This document shows positions 22,001 to 32,943 of a stretch of 64,000 nt of DNA, one piece after another. The stretch spans positions 434,001 through 498,000 of the forward strand of contig CATKHK010000009.1 of the NCBI GenBank assembly GCA_949751835.1. The letters are read 5' to 3'. A model generated the notes under the pieces. The model was not told the origin of the DNA, did no database searches, and saw only the letters and a list, made by a program, of their open reading frames with translations. Each line of letters begins with the position of its first letter. Position 1 is the first letter of the stretch. The translations under genes were made by a program, and so were the position numbers. The stretch comes from Blepharisma japonicum (taxonomy: Eukaryota; Ciliophora; Heterotrichea; Heterotrichida; Blepharismidae).

Positions 22001-23583
22001 TACTTGAGATTAAAGGTGAATATTTAGAAGTTTTTGATAGAAATTCACAGTTAGAAAAATTCTGCAAGAAATTTGTAGAAGACACAAATATCAAACTGAA
22101 GTTTTTAGAAGATGAAAAATCATCAATTTTGGCAAGAGAAAAAGAGCTAAAAGAGCAAGTTGAAGATTTAAAAATCCTTAATTATGAGACCACAAAGCTT
22201 CTAGATGATGCAAAACTTGATTTAGCTCAAAGAGAAGATGAATTAGAAAATGAAAAATCATTATCTCTAAAATTAAGTGAAGAAAATGATGCCTTTAATA
22301 ATATATTAGATGAAAATTCTAAAGTCATTCAGGAACTTAATCAAGAGCTTAAAGATGTCAAGCAAAAAAACTCTCAACTTTTAAATGACTATACAAATCA
22401 GAGAAATATAACGGAAAAACTAACAGAAGAAAAAGAATATTTAGAGCAAAGATTGCAATCAGCAATTGCAACAACTCAACTTTCAGGAAATCAGCTTAGA
22501 GAGAATAATATTCAACTTCAATCTCAGGTTGCTTTATTAGAATCTTCAAATAACTCATTTGCTAAAATGAAATTGCAATTAGAAAGCAAAAATGCTAGAC
22601 TTGAATCTGAAATTTCAGAATATGCAAAAATTATTGAAGAAAAAAATGAAAATATTAAAAATAATATGCAAAAAATAAACCAGCAAGATAGTGAAATATT
22701 GATTCTTAAAAATAAGCTTGAAAAAGCTACAAATGATTATGAAATTGAAAAGAAAAAAAATATAGAAATGCTAAGCAGAATACAAAATGAAGAAATTACA
22801 TATCAAACTAATTTAACTTCACTAGAAAATGAATTAAGAGTAGCTAGACAAGAAAGAAGAAGCTCTTTCAGAAAAAATTCAGCTCCTTTGCAAGAACCTC
22901 CTGGCGAAGGGTTTCATTTCAGATCATCCAATATAAAATTGTTTGTAGATACCTCAGTAGAAGGCTTAAAGCAAAAAGATTCAGAAGATAAAGTCTCTGA
23001 AAAGTTGCAATCATTAATAAAACAGCTAGAAAATCTCATTGAAAAAAACTATGATAGAAAAATTCCCGCACCTTTAGTTGCTTTATTCAATAAATATACA
23101 TCAAAGCTGCAATCAGCAAATATTGACCATGATATTGATATTATTTCTTTTGAAAGTCCTAATAAGTCAAATTACCCTCAATTATCAAATGAATCCCCTA
23201 CTTCTTTAGTACGTGAGGCTGATTCAATGTCAGTTGATTCTCAAGAGGCCAATTATCGAACCCATTTTAAAATTCTCGAGCAAAAATCAATGATTGATGA
23301 ATTAAATAAAAAACTCTCAAATAAAAAGCGTAAACTAGCAGCAGCATTGGAGCTTACAAAAGCCCTTAAAGATAATATTAAGGATCTTCAAAGCCAAAAT
23401 CTTGACGCAGAAAATTTAAGAAATTCTTTATTCAACTTAATGAAATCATTGCCACCTTTAAATAAAGAATCACAAGCTATCATCCAAACAATAAAATCTC
23501 AACTGAATCTTCTAAATGACCCAGCCCAGTCGGAAGGATCTATTAAAACTGAGAAAAAAGGAAGATGAAACATTTTTGGTTAA
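19009..23583 (+). CDS. Large coiled-coil protein (1524 aa)
   Basis: A continuous frame when TGA is Trp (19663, 19993 and 23566), ending in TAA at 23581. Residues about 20-215 and 345-1500 are long charged coiled coils rich in Glu, Lys, Asn and Ser. They are separated by a Ser/Pro-rich linker (SRSSTPASRSVSPQNKEI). Residues near 1285-1340 carry a second low-complexity break. There is no motor, kinase or membrane segment. Probably a structural cytoskeletal, basal-body or centrosome-type protein, but length and coiled coil alone do not identify it. It starts 48 nt after the CNOT4-like stop codon. Fragments of its linker are found again at 24.5-24.8 kb. Confidence 0.85.
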
Positions 23584-23643
23584 AAATCACTAACTTTTTA
23601 TTGTTGATAATACTAAAAGATATAATTTTAATTATTGATATAA

Positions 23644-24321
23644 TTACTGATATACTTCATCAAACAACTCTTTTGGACATTCATCAATTTCCTTTATAAA
23701 TAATTCTTTCCACCCTGAAATCACTCTTTCACTCAGCCCTAGTACTAAAGCCACTGGCCTTATGCAGCCCACCTTTAAAGAGATTCTCACAATTTCTAAC
23801 TTTAAATCATTTTCTAATCCAATTTCTGCATCAGTTCCGTGGCTTTTCATTCTCCTTTTAATTTCTTCACATTTATCTAGTACATCATTACTTAGCATAT
23901 TTCTTATTTCATTTAATGAGCTTGTCCCTTTAAATTCTTTTCTATTAAGTTTTGGCCTAGTGATTTTTGTCATATTAAGCTTAGGAGTCCTTAAATCATC
24001 CATTCCTCCCAAAATTCCATCAATATAATTAAGCTTTTTACTAAATCTTTGAGGTTCATTTTCTGTGAAACAGCTAGGATTTTTTTTTCATTCTCGGTGT
24101 CAAGCTTTAATGTGTGCATAAGTTATATTACAAAGGCGCATTAAAATATTGATGCCTCCATGCTCGTTGTAAAGTCGACAAATTTCTTCTTTAATGTGGC
24201 AAGGGATTTCATTTGACCGGAATTGCTTGCCTTTATAGAAAGGCTTAAGTTCTTCTCGAAGTCTTTTCATTCTGAGAGCAAGCTCGTGAATTCTTTCTTG
24301 ATGGCTTATTTGGTCAGACAT
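23644..24321 (-). CDS. Protein with two helix-turn-helix repeats
   Basis: A 225-residue protein joined through two TGA Trp codons (IKAWHREWKK). Two segments align with equal spacing: residues about 40-78 (HIKEEICRLYNEHGGINILM then ITYAHIKAW) and about 171-207 (LKLEIVRISLKVGCIRPVAL then SERVISGW). In each, K-x-E-I-x-R, a central Gly-x-Ile and a final I/V-x2-W recur, as in homeodomain-like HTH units of transposases and regulators. Likely DNA binding, perhaps derived from a transposase; no catalytic domain is present. The true start is ATG 24321. Its 5' end is duplicated at 24841-24970. Confidence 0.7.
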
Positions 24322-24375
24322 TTTTAATTCATTTTTGCCCCCCAAAAAAACTTTGTGATATTTTTGAGGTGAAAT

Positions 24376-24840
24376 GGGCTGCGCAACTCCGTGTAAAGAT
24401 TTATTCGAAATATCTACTGAAGATATAGAAGAAATTTTAAGCCCTATAAGCCCTGAAAATTGGGCTGTAGACGTACTTGATAACCAAGGGAGTGCAGATG
24501 AAGAGAAAGTTTAGTTTCTTCGAAATGTCGAAGGGCACACCAGGATCGTTTTCAAGATCAACTTTAGCATCTCATATCAGAAAAACAGCAAAGGGCTACT
24601 AAAATCTTATTTTCGTCAAACAAAAGAATTTAGCCCCTTCACTTACCAAGATCAAGTACTCCTGCATCTCGCTCTGTTTCTCTCAAAATAAAGAATTTCA
24701 TAATATTAAAAAGCAGCTGAATAATACTAAACAAAAATTAGAAAAATAGCTAGAGAAAGAGACATTTTTAAAGCATGAAAAACAAGTCACATAAAATCTC
24801 AATCATTTAACTCAACAGGGTCGTATTGAAATGAATTTGA
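24376..24840 (+). pseudogene. Mosaic of decayed gene fragments (CNOT4-like tail plus coiled-coil linker)
   Basis: 24376-24535 copies the 3' end of the CNOT4-like gene (about 18793-18955) with point changes and a 2-nt loss that breaks the frame. From 24536 it jumps to a copy of 19729-20061 of the coiled-coil gene, with a roughly 17-nt internal deletion near the TTTAGCA position and other small indels. The ORF is not preserved. The order of the fragments is that of the source genes, with about 770 nt between them missing. Confidence 0.88.
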
Positions 24841-24970
24841 TAAGCTCTTCTCAAGGTCTTTTCACTCTGAGAGCGAGCTCACGAATTCTTTCTTGATTGC
24901 TTATTTGATCAGACATTTTTAATTAATTTTTACCCCCATAAAAATTTGTGATATTTTTTGATAGTGAAAT
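24841..24970 (-). repeat. Direct repeat of the 5' end of the HTH gene
   Basis: Closely matches 24246-24375 (first codons, ATG and upstream leader of the HTH gene). It lies on the far side of the fragment mosaic, so the two copies flank that insert as 130-bp direct repeats. The frame has decayed. Confidence 0.85.
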
Positions 24971-25017
24971 AATTTTGGGAAAATAAATTTCAGAAATTAA
25001 TTTTTAAAAATTAACAT

Positions 25018-25674
25018 TTAAATTAAATAGCCATTTTTCTCTTTTTTGAACTCTTTCAGCACTGGATAAATTTTCTTAAAGGCAACCTTGATATCTTCTC
25101 TTGTCTTTGCACCTGTAAACACCATTTTTCCTGATGTAAATAGCAAAAGAGAAAGTTTTGGCTGCAGCATCCTATAGATTAATCCAGGAAACACTTCAGG
25201 CTCATAGCTTGAGAAATTAAAATGCTTTATAGCAATTCCCTCGAGCCTCACAGGGAAACGTATATCAGCTGAAGCTACTAAATTTTGAATTTTAAATTCA
25301 GTAAAAGTTGCTGAGTAGCCAATTTTTTGGATAATTCTTGTGAATTTTCTAGAAGCCAAACGAGCTTGGGCTTCGTCTCTTGCGCCTGTAACCACGATTT
25401 TTCCTGATGAGAATATTAATGCTGTTGTTTTCGGCTCTCTAATTCTCATTATTAAAGCGCAAAATCGCTTTGGGTTGTATTCGGAATTTCTTGCTTTTAT
25501 TGCAACCTGTTTTAAATCTAATGCACATTGTAAATTTGCAGTAGCGACCACGTTTTGGACTACTGGCTCTTTTGCAGGGACATCAAAATTGAAGCTGGTA
25601 GTTTTTAGTGCAAAGCCTTGCTTATCGTTGAGAAGATTGACAGCAGAAGAAGAAATGGTGTTGAGATCTTCCAT
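25018..25674 (-). CDS. TBP: TATA-binding protein (TBP)
   Basis: A 218-residue general transcription factor. The two pseudo-repeats of the saddle are complete: [34 protein letters not shown] and [29 protein letters not shown]. The four DNA-intercalating Phe positions (in NPKRF, ALIF, PEVF and LLLF) are all kept. The N-terminal 45 residues are short and unrelated to the Q-rich animal tail. Start ATG at 25674. Binding partner TFIIB/TFIIA surfaces look conserved by eye. Confidence 0.97.
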   Translation of the reverse strand: MEDLNTISSSAVNLLNDKQGFALKTTSFNFDVPAKEPVVQNVVATANLQCALDLKQVAIKARNSEYNPKRFCALIMRIREPKTTALIFSSGKIVVTGARDEAQARLASRKFTRIIQKIGYSATFTEFKIQNLVASADIRFPVRLEGIAIKHFNFSSYEPEVFPGLIYRMLQPKLSLLLFTSGKMVFTGAKTREDIKVAFKKIYPVLKEFKKEKNGYLI

Positions 25675-26458
25675 ATTTAAACCCCCAATTTTATTATAAT
25701 TTTATTAAATATAAAATTATTTATTTGTTTGATTTTTAGTCCTTAATTTCTTAAATTTTGTTCTTTGCTTATTTGTTAAACTTTTACCATATTCTACATT
25801 ATATAGCTTACAAAAAATTATGAATAGCTATAACTCAATTTTCGAGTCATAATTACTTTGACAATGTCAAGTTTCTGAAAAGCGCAAATTAAATGGGAAT
25901 CTGCGTTATTAGAGTATATTATATACTAAAAAATAATTATATAGAAAATTCGATAGAATCATCGCTCGCTCCATATAAATTAAACTTTCTTTCTTAGATT
26001 TTATTAGCATCCCTATACACCATATTAACTCAATAGCATTTGCAAAATATAATAAAATAGCCTAGTAACTATAAAGCTCTTTAATTTTCGCATTATTTTA
26101 ATATTTTTCAAACCTGTATACAAAAAAATATGTTTAAAGGACTTAAGCCTATTTTTCTATTTTATATTATCTTTACAAATTTGCTCAATCTCGAAAAAAT
26201 GTTTTACTTATTTCAAAAAATATTTCGAGTATTATCCTTTTTGTATCCAAAATCTGAAAATAATAATCAAAATCAAATATTGATTACCAATCTTTGTTTA
26301 GTTCATTCAATTACATCGAATTATAAGTTTTTCTTTATATTAATTCTAATTTTTAGAAAATTTATTTATATGGATTAAATAAAATGAGCAATAATCGATA
26401 ATTTGATAATTTGTCGACCCAATATATAGAAAAGAGATAAAATTATTATCTTAATAAT
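25675..26458. other. Intergenic, very AT-rich
   Basis: Upstream of TBP. A 249-nt plus-strand frame (26130-26378) is Phe/Ile/Leu-rich simply because of base composition and is not called. Confidence 0.55.
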
Positions 26459-27013
26459 TTATTTTTGATATACTGATTTCGCCATAAGGGTAGCAAATAA
26501 CCCTTCAGATTTCATCCTTCCAGATATGCACTTTATCTGGTTAGCTCTCAGCTCAGCGTCATGCACTGTTGTGTAGTCAATTGTTAAATCTTCAAATTCA
26601 GGGATTATTATGTTCTTGTGGCTTCCGAAAGGAGATTTAGGGAATTTAGGTACTTTTATTAGCTCGTAGTTCGATTTTACCGTCTTAACTTGACTTTTTA
26701 GTGAGCTGGCAAGGGTTTTATAAGGAATCGCTAATCGCGATAATCGTTTACTATGGTCAGTACTTGAAAGGGCTGTGGGAGAAAGAGGAGGTAATGTAGC
26801 AGATTTAAGTTTTGTTAAGAAATCTTCTTTTATCGGAGGAAGCCGTGGACTAGATTGGGCCTTGCTGAGTAAAGATACCTTCGAGCAGTCAATTTTTAGC
26901 TTATCTCGAAGAGGAGAAGGGCTATTTCTTGTCGTACGGGAACGTTTTTTCCAGACTTGGGTTGATAATATACGCTCAATGTCACTGTTAGCAGAGTTTG
27001 ATTGTTCAGTCAT
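26459..27013 (-). CDS. Basic Ser/Pro-rich protein, unknown
   Basis: A 184-residue protein, ATG at 27013 (an upstream in-frame TTG is not used). Contains many Ser-Pro or Thr-Pro sites (NSPSPLRDK, ATLPPLSPT) and a Lys-rich centre, with a more ordered C-terminal end (DYTTVHDAELRANQIK). No recognised domain or membrane segment; predicted largely disordered. Divergent from nothing nearby; lies 241 nt beyond the stop codon of the CNG channel gene. Confidence 0.65.
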   Translation of the reverse strand: MTEQSNSANSDIERILSTQVWKKRSRTTRNSPSPLRDKLKIDCSKVSLLSKAQSSPRLPPIKEDFLTKLKSATLPPLSPTALSSTDHSKRLSRLAIPYKTLASSLKSQVKTVKSNYELIKVPKFPKSPFGSHKNIIIPEFEDLTIDYTTVHDAELRANQIKCISGRMKSEGLFATLMAKSVYQK

Positions 27014-27254
27014 CCTCAATTTCAAATGTTTTTAATGGTTAGTTCAAAGAATATTATTGTAATAAATCTTTACTATACAAAAATACAGATTTAATAGAAA
27101 TAAATAGAGGACATATAATCATTTTTAAGATTAAACACTAAATAATTTCTTGTCGAAAGCCTAAGAAATAAGAAAATTCCAGAAATCGGGACTCCTGAAA
27201 ATCTAAATAATAATAATAATAATATGATTAATTATTATAAGTTTATAATAAAAT

Positions 27255-29624
27255 TTACTCATCAGCTACTTGCTTTTCTTCTTCATTTTCGCTTGATTTT
27301 GTATTAAAAATAACGACTCCTGATTCAGCACCTGGTGTTTTATCAATATTAATATTATCTATGCTAATTTCAGAGACATCTGCAGATGATATAAAATGAA
27401 TTGACTTTGTTTCAATAGCTGATTCCATCAAACTTATAGAAGAAGCATTTGATTTTATTGGTGGCAAGCTTCCATGCTTCCCTTCTTTTGCAGCTTTTAG
27501 CAATTTTCTTGCAGATACAAGCATGTTTTCCAAATTTTCTTCAATTTCGCATATACTTTTATTTCTTTCATTTATAGCTTGAAAAACTCCATCTAAAGTC
27601 GGATTATTCATTTCTTCCTCATTGTTTTCTTCTTCAACACTTGTTTCATCACAAATATTATTTATTAATTTTTTTACATCCTGCAATGGTTTTCCTGACA
27701 AAGTTCCGTTATCTTGCAGCTCTATCAATTCTTTCACTTGTTTTATTCCAGCTCTATTAAGTTTATCTCTTTTTTTTGATACTTTTACCATTTCTTTTCA
27801 TATAAAAGGGAATTCTTTTGAAATATGTACAATAAGAGGTTTATTCATAACAAGCAAATGGCAGTTTCCTACAGCTTTTACTGAATATTTCCGAGAGCAT
27901 TGCTCTATTACCTCTATATCACCAAAATAGCTTCCTCTTAACAAAGTTCTAAATCCAGTATTTTTTGGCCCAAAAGTATAGCAGACCCTTCCTTTTGCAA
28001 TAAAATAAATTTCATCAGAAAATTCTCCTTCTAAATATACAAAAGACTGATTCTCTACTAGCATGTGTTTAAGAAATGGGACGATTGAGGCAACAAATAC
28101 AATGTCTCTTTCTGAGAAAAATGGGATTTTTTTAGCAGCGCCTCTATGCATAGCTAAAGCTACTTCATAACGAAGGTTTTTTGGAAGCTCATTTAAGATG
28201 TCTTGCTTATCATCCCATGAAAATCCTGATTTTTCTGTTGAATATTTCAATGCGTGGCGAAGCCGAATTTTAAATTCTTTGCTTAACTTGGATTCCTTAG
28301 CGAATTCATCAATTATTGCTAATTTAACAGAAAGCATTGATTCTCTATATAAATATTACTTCGTATCAATACCACTCAGCATTGAAGATAAACTCCCAAT
28401 TGTAACAGAAAAAAAGCAGACGCCAAAAATCATCCAGCAAATTGCAAGCATTTTTTCAAAATCTGTAAAAGCATGGATATCGCCATAGCCAACTGTTGTT
28501 AGCGTAGTAAATGCTCAATAAACAGATAATAAATAAAGTGTGGAGTTGTCTAAGTCTTGATAATTCCCTCTGACCACCCAAGTTTCTGGAGAAAAGCCTT
28601 GTAGCTTAGCTGAAAAATATCATATGCAACTCATTACGTGTATGCATATAACAACTGCAGTAAAAAAGCTCATCAGTCTCATAACACTATTTTTTAAGCT
28701 TAAAAATTCTTGCATTTTTTCCATAAATTCACTGTTTCTATAATATTTCAGCATTTTAAAAAGTCTTGAAATTCGAAAAAGCCTATAAAGCCTTGGAATT
28801 CGTGCAAGTTTTCCTAGATTATTATAATTCCCTGAATTTGAGTTAGATCCTGAATTATCATTCATAACTAAATTAAAAGGAAAGCATGCAATTAAATCAA
28901 AAACCATTCAAGTTCTTAAATAATGGCAAAAAATAGTACAATGATCCAAAATCAACATAGATTCGCTGTTATAATAAGCTGAGACACTATTTATATATAC
29001 ATCAATTCCAAATAAAATGTTAATTCATAGATCAATTCATCACCAGGCGTCATATTTTACATCAGTCCCGAAAGCGAGATTATAAGGCATAAGCGTTGCT
29101 GTATAAATTAATAAAAAAATCAATACGAGGTTTCAATAGATTTTAAACTTGCTTGTAGGTAAAATAATAAAAAGTCCCGCATCAGGCTTACTAGAAATCC
29201 CAGTCATTTCCCTTAATAAATCTTGTTTTTTATCTTTATTTTCAATAAAGCTTTTATGGTCTAACTTCAATTCGTTCATTACAGCTGTATTTGTTCCATA
29301 TAATTTAATTTCGCTTCTCAAAGATTTCATGCGTAAGTTTGTTTTTATCTTCACTCTCATCCTTTGCCATATAGGCAAATATTTGCTATTAATTACAGGG
29401 GTATTTCTGATTTCTTGTTTTAGTCGTTCAGTAGATGATAAATCATTATCATCTTCGAAATTTTTATTCGGAATTATAATATGCAAAGCAACTTTTGGGC
29501 TGCACACAAAGGTAGAACTTGGAGCAGGAGGCATATCTAAATCAGCTTGAGTTGCGTCTGCGCTTGGTGGATGTGTGGAAGCTCTTTTTGTACTTCTAGC
29601 TTGCAAAACATCTAATAGTTTCAT
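27255..29624 (-). CDS. Voltage-gated-type K+ channel with cyclic-nucleotide-binding-like domain (EAG/HCN/CNG family)
   Basis: A 784-residue channel reconstructed through many TGA Trp codons and one 15-nt intron (28345-28359). Residues 1-163 are cytosolic; S1 begins near W164. S4 has spaced Arg (LARIPRLYRLFRISRLFKML), the pore has the K+ filter TTVGYGD (about residue 379), and S6 leads to a C-linker. The CNBD includes GSYFGDIEVIEQCSRKYSVKA, in which FGD replaces FGE and the R-x-A-S contact is altered, so ligand binding may be weak or lost. The C-terminal 180 residues are charged and probably disordered. Only 14 nt separate its start from the stop of the upstream PH-kinase gene. Confidence 0.93.
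28345..28359 (-). other. 15-nt intron in the CNG channel gene
   Basis: Transcript-strand GTAATATTTATATAG. Removes an in-frame TAA in the C-linker (GIDTK to ESMLSV). Confidence 0.88.
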
Positions 29625-29638
29625 ATTTTTTAAGAAAA

Positions 29639-31078
29639 TTACACGAAAAATGATTTGTTAATTATTTTTTTGGTTTTATTAAATAAGGACGTCTTGTTCA
29701 ATAAATCATTGCTTTTTTGGTGAATCAAAGTGTCTGAGTTCGTCCGGCCACGTTTTTCTGGAAATAATTTTATTTTGCTACAGTTAATAGAAAGGCGGTT
29801 CTTTCTTTCTATTGGCCTTGGCTTTATCACTGGAGAGTTTTCATAAGATGATGAATTAGAAGTATTAGTAGAGGTGCTTGAGAAGCTTCTCATCATTCTT
29901 TTATTTTTGTTAAATGACGAAAGCCAGGCTAGATCCAAAGCACTTTTTGCAGTGGGTCTTAGATTTGGGTTGGGATTTGTTAAGGCTACGACTGTGTTGA
30001 TAGCTTCTTTAGAGATTTTTAGCCAGCATTTATTGTGAAATGACAGTATGCACTCTTTATTTTTTGCAATGATATCTTTTGGTGATTTTCCTGAGAATGG
30101 AGCTCTTGCTGATAGCATCATAAATAAAACAATGCCTACACTGAAAATATCAGCTTTTAAGCCATAAGGGATTTTTCTTAAAATTTCTGGAGCGACATAT
30201 CCAGGAGATCCACAGTTATCTGTAAGTTCTTCATTTGATATGCATGCAAGCCCAAAATCAGTTAGCTTAAAATCTGTCTCTTTTTTGTTGGAAACCAAAA
30301 GAATGTTTTCAAGTTTTATGTCTCTATGCACAATTAGATGTTGGGCTAAATAATTTAACAATTTGAGTAATTTTACAGCAAATTTTGAAGCTTTTTTCTC
30401 TGAAAGAGGGCCTTTTTCTAAAATTCTCTTCAGTAAATCTCCTCCCTCTACATAATCCAAAACTAAGTGTACATGAGTATTTGACTCATAAATCTTATGA
30501 AGCTTGATTATATTAGGATGGTTTAAGGTTTTTAATGAAACAATTTCTGATTTAAGTGCTTCAACAGTACTTGGTCTTGTCAATAATACTTTTGGGATTG
30601 ACTTTATGGCATACTTATTATTATCATATAAATCTTGAGCCAGCCATACATCTGAAAAAGTGCCTTTTCCGATATTTTTTTTAATATTATAATCACTTTC
30701 AATTCCAGTCATGATACTAATTTTAGACAAGTGCTTCATCCAAATGTCTAAATCTTGAGAGGACTCAACATAAAAATATTTAAAGCTGGAATTTTTTAAA
30801 ATTCGAAAACCGTATTTTATCGAATTTTGAGATTCTTCAGTAAATGGCTCAACAATTCTTCAAGCCAATTGTATAACTTTTAATCCTGAACTTTTTGCTG
30901 AAAAAAGTGCTGATTCCGTAAGAAAACACAACTTTTCTTTGCAAATTATCGGAGATTTTCGTTCATAGAGCATTCCTGTGTGCAAAATTGGAGTTATCTC
31001 TTTAGAGGTTTTTATATGTGTGGAAACCCAAAATGATTGCTCGGAGTCGTGGTAAAAAGTAGAAAAAACAGAATCCAT
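29639..31078 (-). CDS. PH-domain serine/threonine protein kinase, CAMK-like (copy 1)
   Basis: A 479-residue protein. Residues about 25-125 look like a PH domain (KEKLCFLTESALFSAK; ends FKYFYVESSQDLDIWMKHL with the conserved Trp); one TGA Trp (30860) lies in it. The kinase domain follows from about 135: glycine loop IGKGTFSDVW, AIK lysine, HRDIKLENIL catalytic loop, DFG, and CGSPGYVAPEIL. The last 80 residues are Ser/Arg-rich. All catalytic residues are present, so it should be active; PH suggests phosphoinositide recruitment. Tandem paralogue at 31585-32943. Confidence 0.93.
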
Positions 31079-31584
31079 TTTAAATTTATTTTGATTTAAT
31101 ATACCAATTAATTACCGATGTTTTTCTGATATATATGCAAAATTCCTGAGCATTTTATATTGGGATAAAAAATTTCAATTAAAAGGATTGAGATAGCTTC
31201 TAAAGGATTATAAGAACTAGTATTGGAACTAAAATTATTTAAAATTATTTAAAACTTTTTAGCTTTCTTTTAATAATATTTTAGTTTGCTTAAACAGAAA
31301 CAACGAAATTATCAAGCATAATTGCTTAATTCTTAAACTTTTATATCATTTATACTTTTCAATCCTCAAAAAATATGCTCGCCATTTTTCAAGAGTCTTC
31401 TTAATTATATTTTACAATAATTTACCCTTTTGAAAATTGAATCAATTTTTTACTATTAAAATCTATTTTAAATACTTCAATTTAATTAATTTATTTTTCC
31501 AAAATAATTTTATTTAAATCAATTTATCGAAAAAATCCATTAATTTAATTATTATCACAGCAATTTTTGCTGATTTTTTATCGT
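31079..31584. other. Intergenic between the PH-kinases
   Basis: AT-rich; no frame or RNA seen. Separates two tandem paralogues on the same strand. Confidence 0.55.
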
Positions 31585-32943
31585 TTATAATTTGATTCTT
31601 TGATGATAATGCTCAGCAAAATAAAGTTGATTTGAATCAATTAGTTCGCTTCTTTCCTTCCCATAGCTTTCTTCTGTATATCCAATATTCGCATGTCTTC
31701 TATATACATTGGATAATTCTGAATGAATCTCATGAATATGGATTCTTTTGAATTTTTGGCTTAATTTTTCTTTTGTAAACCATCTTAACCTAAGTAATTC
31801 TTTAGCAGATGGCCGGGAAGAAGGATCAGAATTCGTCATTTCCATAATAACACGTATGGAATCTGGCGAAACCATCAAAAATTGTTTACTGTCAAATAAA
31901 ATTGAACCTTGCTTGTTGTTCTCTATCATTTCATCTTCAGAATCTCCACAAAATGGAGCTTGATTTGATAAAATCATATATAAGATTATCCCAGCGCTGA
32001 AAATATCGACTTTCAGCCCATATGGAATATTTTTTAATATTTCAGGAGCCATATATCCGGGCGTCCCACAATATGCGGTTGATTTGTCTTGCAAAATTTC
32101 GGAAAATCCAAAGTCAATCAATTTGAAATCTGAAATTTTGCTTTCAGAAGTTAGTAAAATGTTTTCAAGCTTGACATCTCTATGGACAATATCCCTTTCT
32201 TCTAGATAATTAAGCAGTCCTAAGAGTTTTTCCATAAATTTCCTTGATTGCTTTTCTGAAATTGGTCCTCTTGTATGCAATCTTGATAAAAGGTTGCCGC
32301 CTTTTATATAATCTAGAACCAAATAAATATGAGTGTCTGACTCATACACCCTATGGAGCTTTATGATATTGGGATGATCCAAATTTCTAAGTATCTCAAT
32401 TTCATTAATCATTCCGAAATAAATATTTTTTCCTTTAATTAGTGACTTGTCAATTGCTTTTATTGCATACTCTTTATTTGTACAGAGGTCCCGAGAGAGA
32501 TATACAGTTGCATAACTCCCTGAGCCGAGGATTTTTAGAATCTCATAGTCATCTTCGACCTTAGTCATAATTCCAACTACTGCCAAAGAATCAAGCCAGC
32601 TATCAAGCTCATGGCTGGAATTTGTATAAAAGTATTTTGTGTGGTGATTTCATAAAATTTGGAATCCATAGTTAATTGAGTTTTTCGTTTCTTCTACAAA
32701 TGGGTCTATCGTACGAAATCTTATAGTGGCTTTCTTATCTGGCTTTGAATTTTCAGATTTGGCTGAAAATAGGTATTTTGAGCTTAAAGAAAAAAATTTT
32801 TCTTTTAATTTTCCTGATGATTTAAGCTCAGTCAGCTTCCCCTGATAAATGATTTTTTCTAATTCTAGGTCGTTAGAATTTTCTGATTTTTTTCAGAATG
32901 AGTTCTCATGCTGGTTATTAATTTTCTCGAAAATAGATCTCAT
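31585..32943 (-). CDS. PH-domain serine/threonine protein kinase, CAMK-like (copy 2)
   Basis: A 452-residue paralogue of the neighbouring kinase with the same order: PH-like domain (KEKFFSLSSKYLFSAK; KYFYTNSSHELDSWLDSL) and kinase domain with LGSGSYATVYLSRD, AIK lysine, HRDVKLENIL, IDFGFSE and CGTPGYMAPEIL. TGA encodes Trp in the N-terminus and in the PH domain (SFWKK, ILWNHH). Catalytic residues are intact. The start is ATG 32943, about 120 residues upstream of the first in-frame Met seen in the standard code. It shares the EILRNLDHPNIIKLHRVYES helix-C region with copy 1. Confidence 0.93.

Noticed and set aside
24376-24970. A functional gene in the mosaic region
   Set aside because: The frame is broken by indels relative to the source genes and by the junctions.
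26130-26378. 82-codon plus-strand frame
   Set aside because: Phe/Ile/Leu-rich because the DNA is AT-rich; no domain and no coding-like codon bias.
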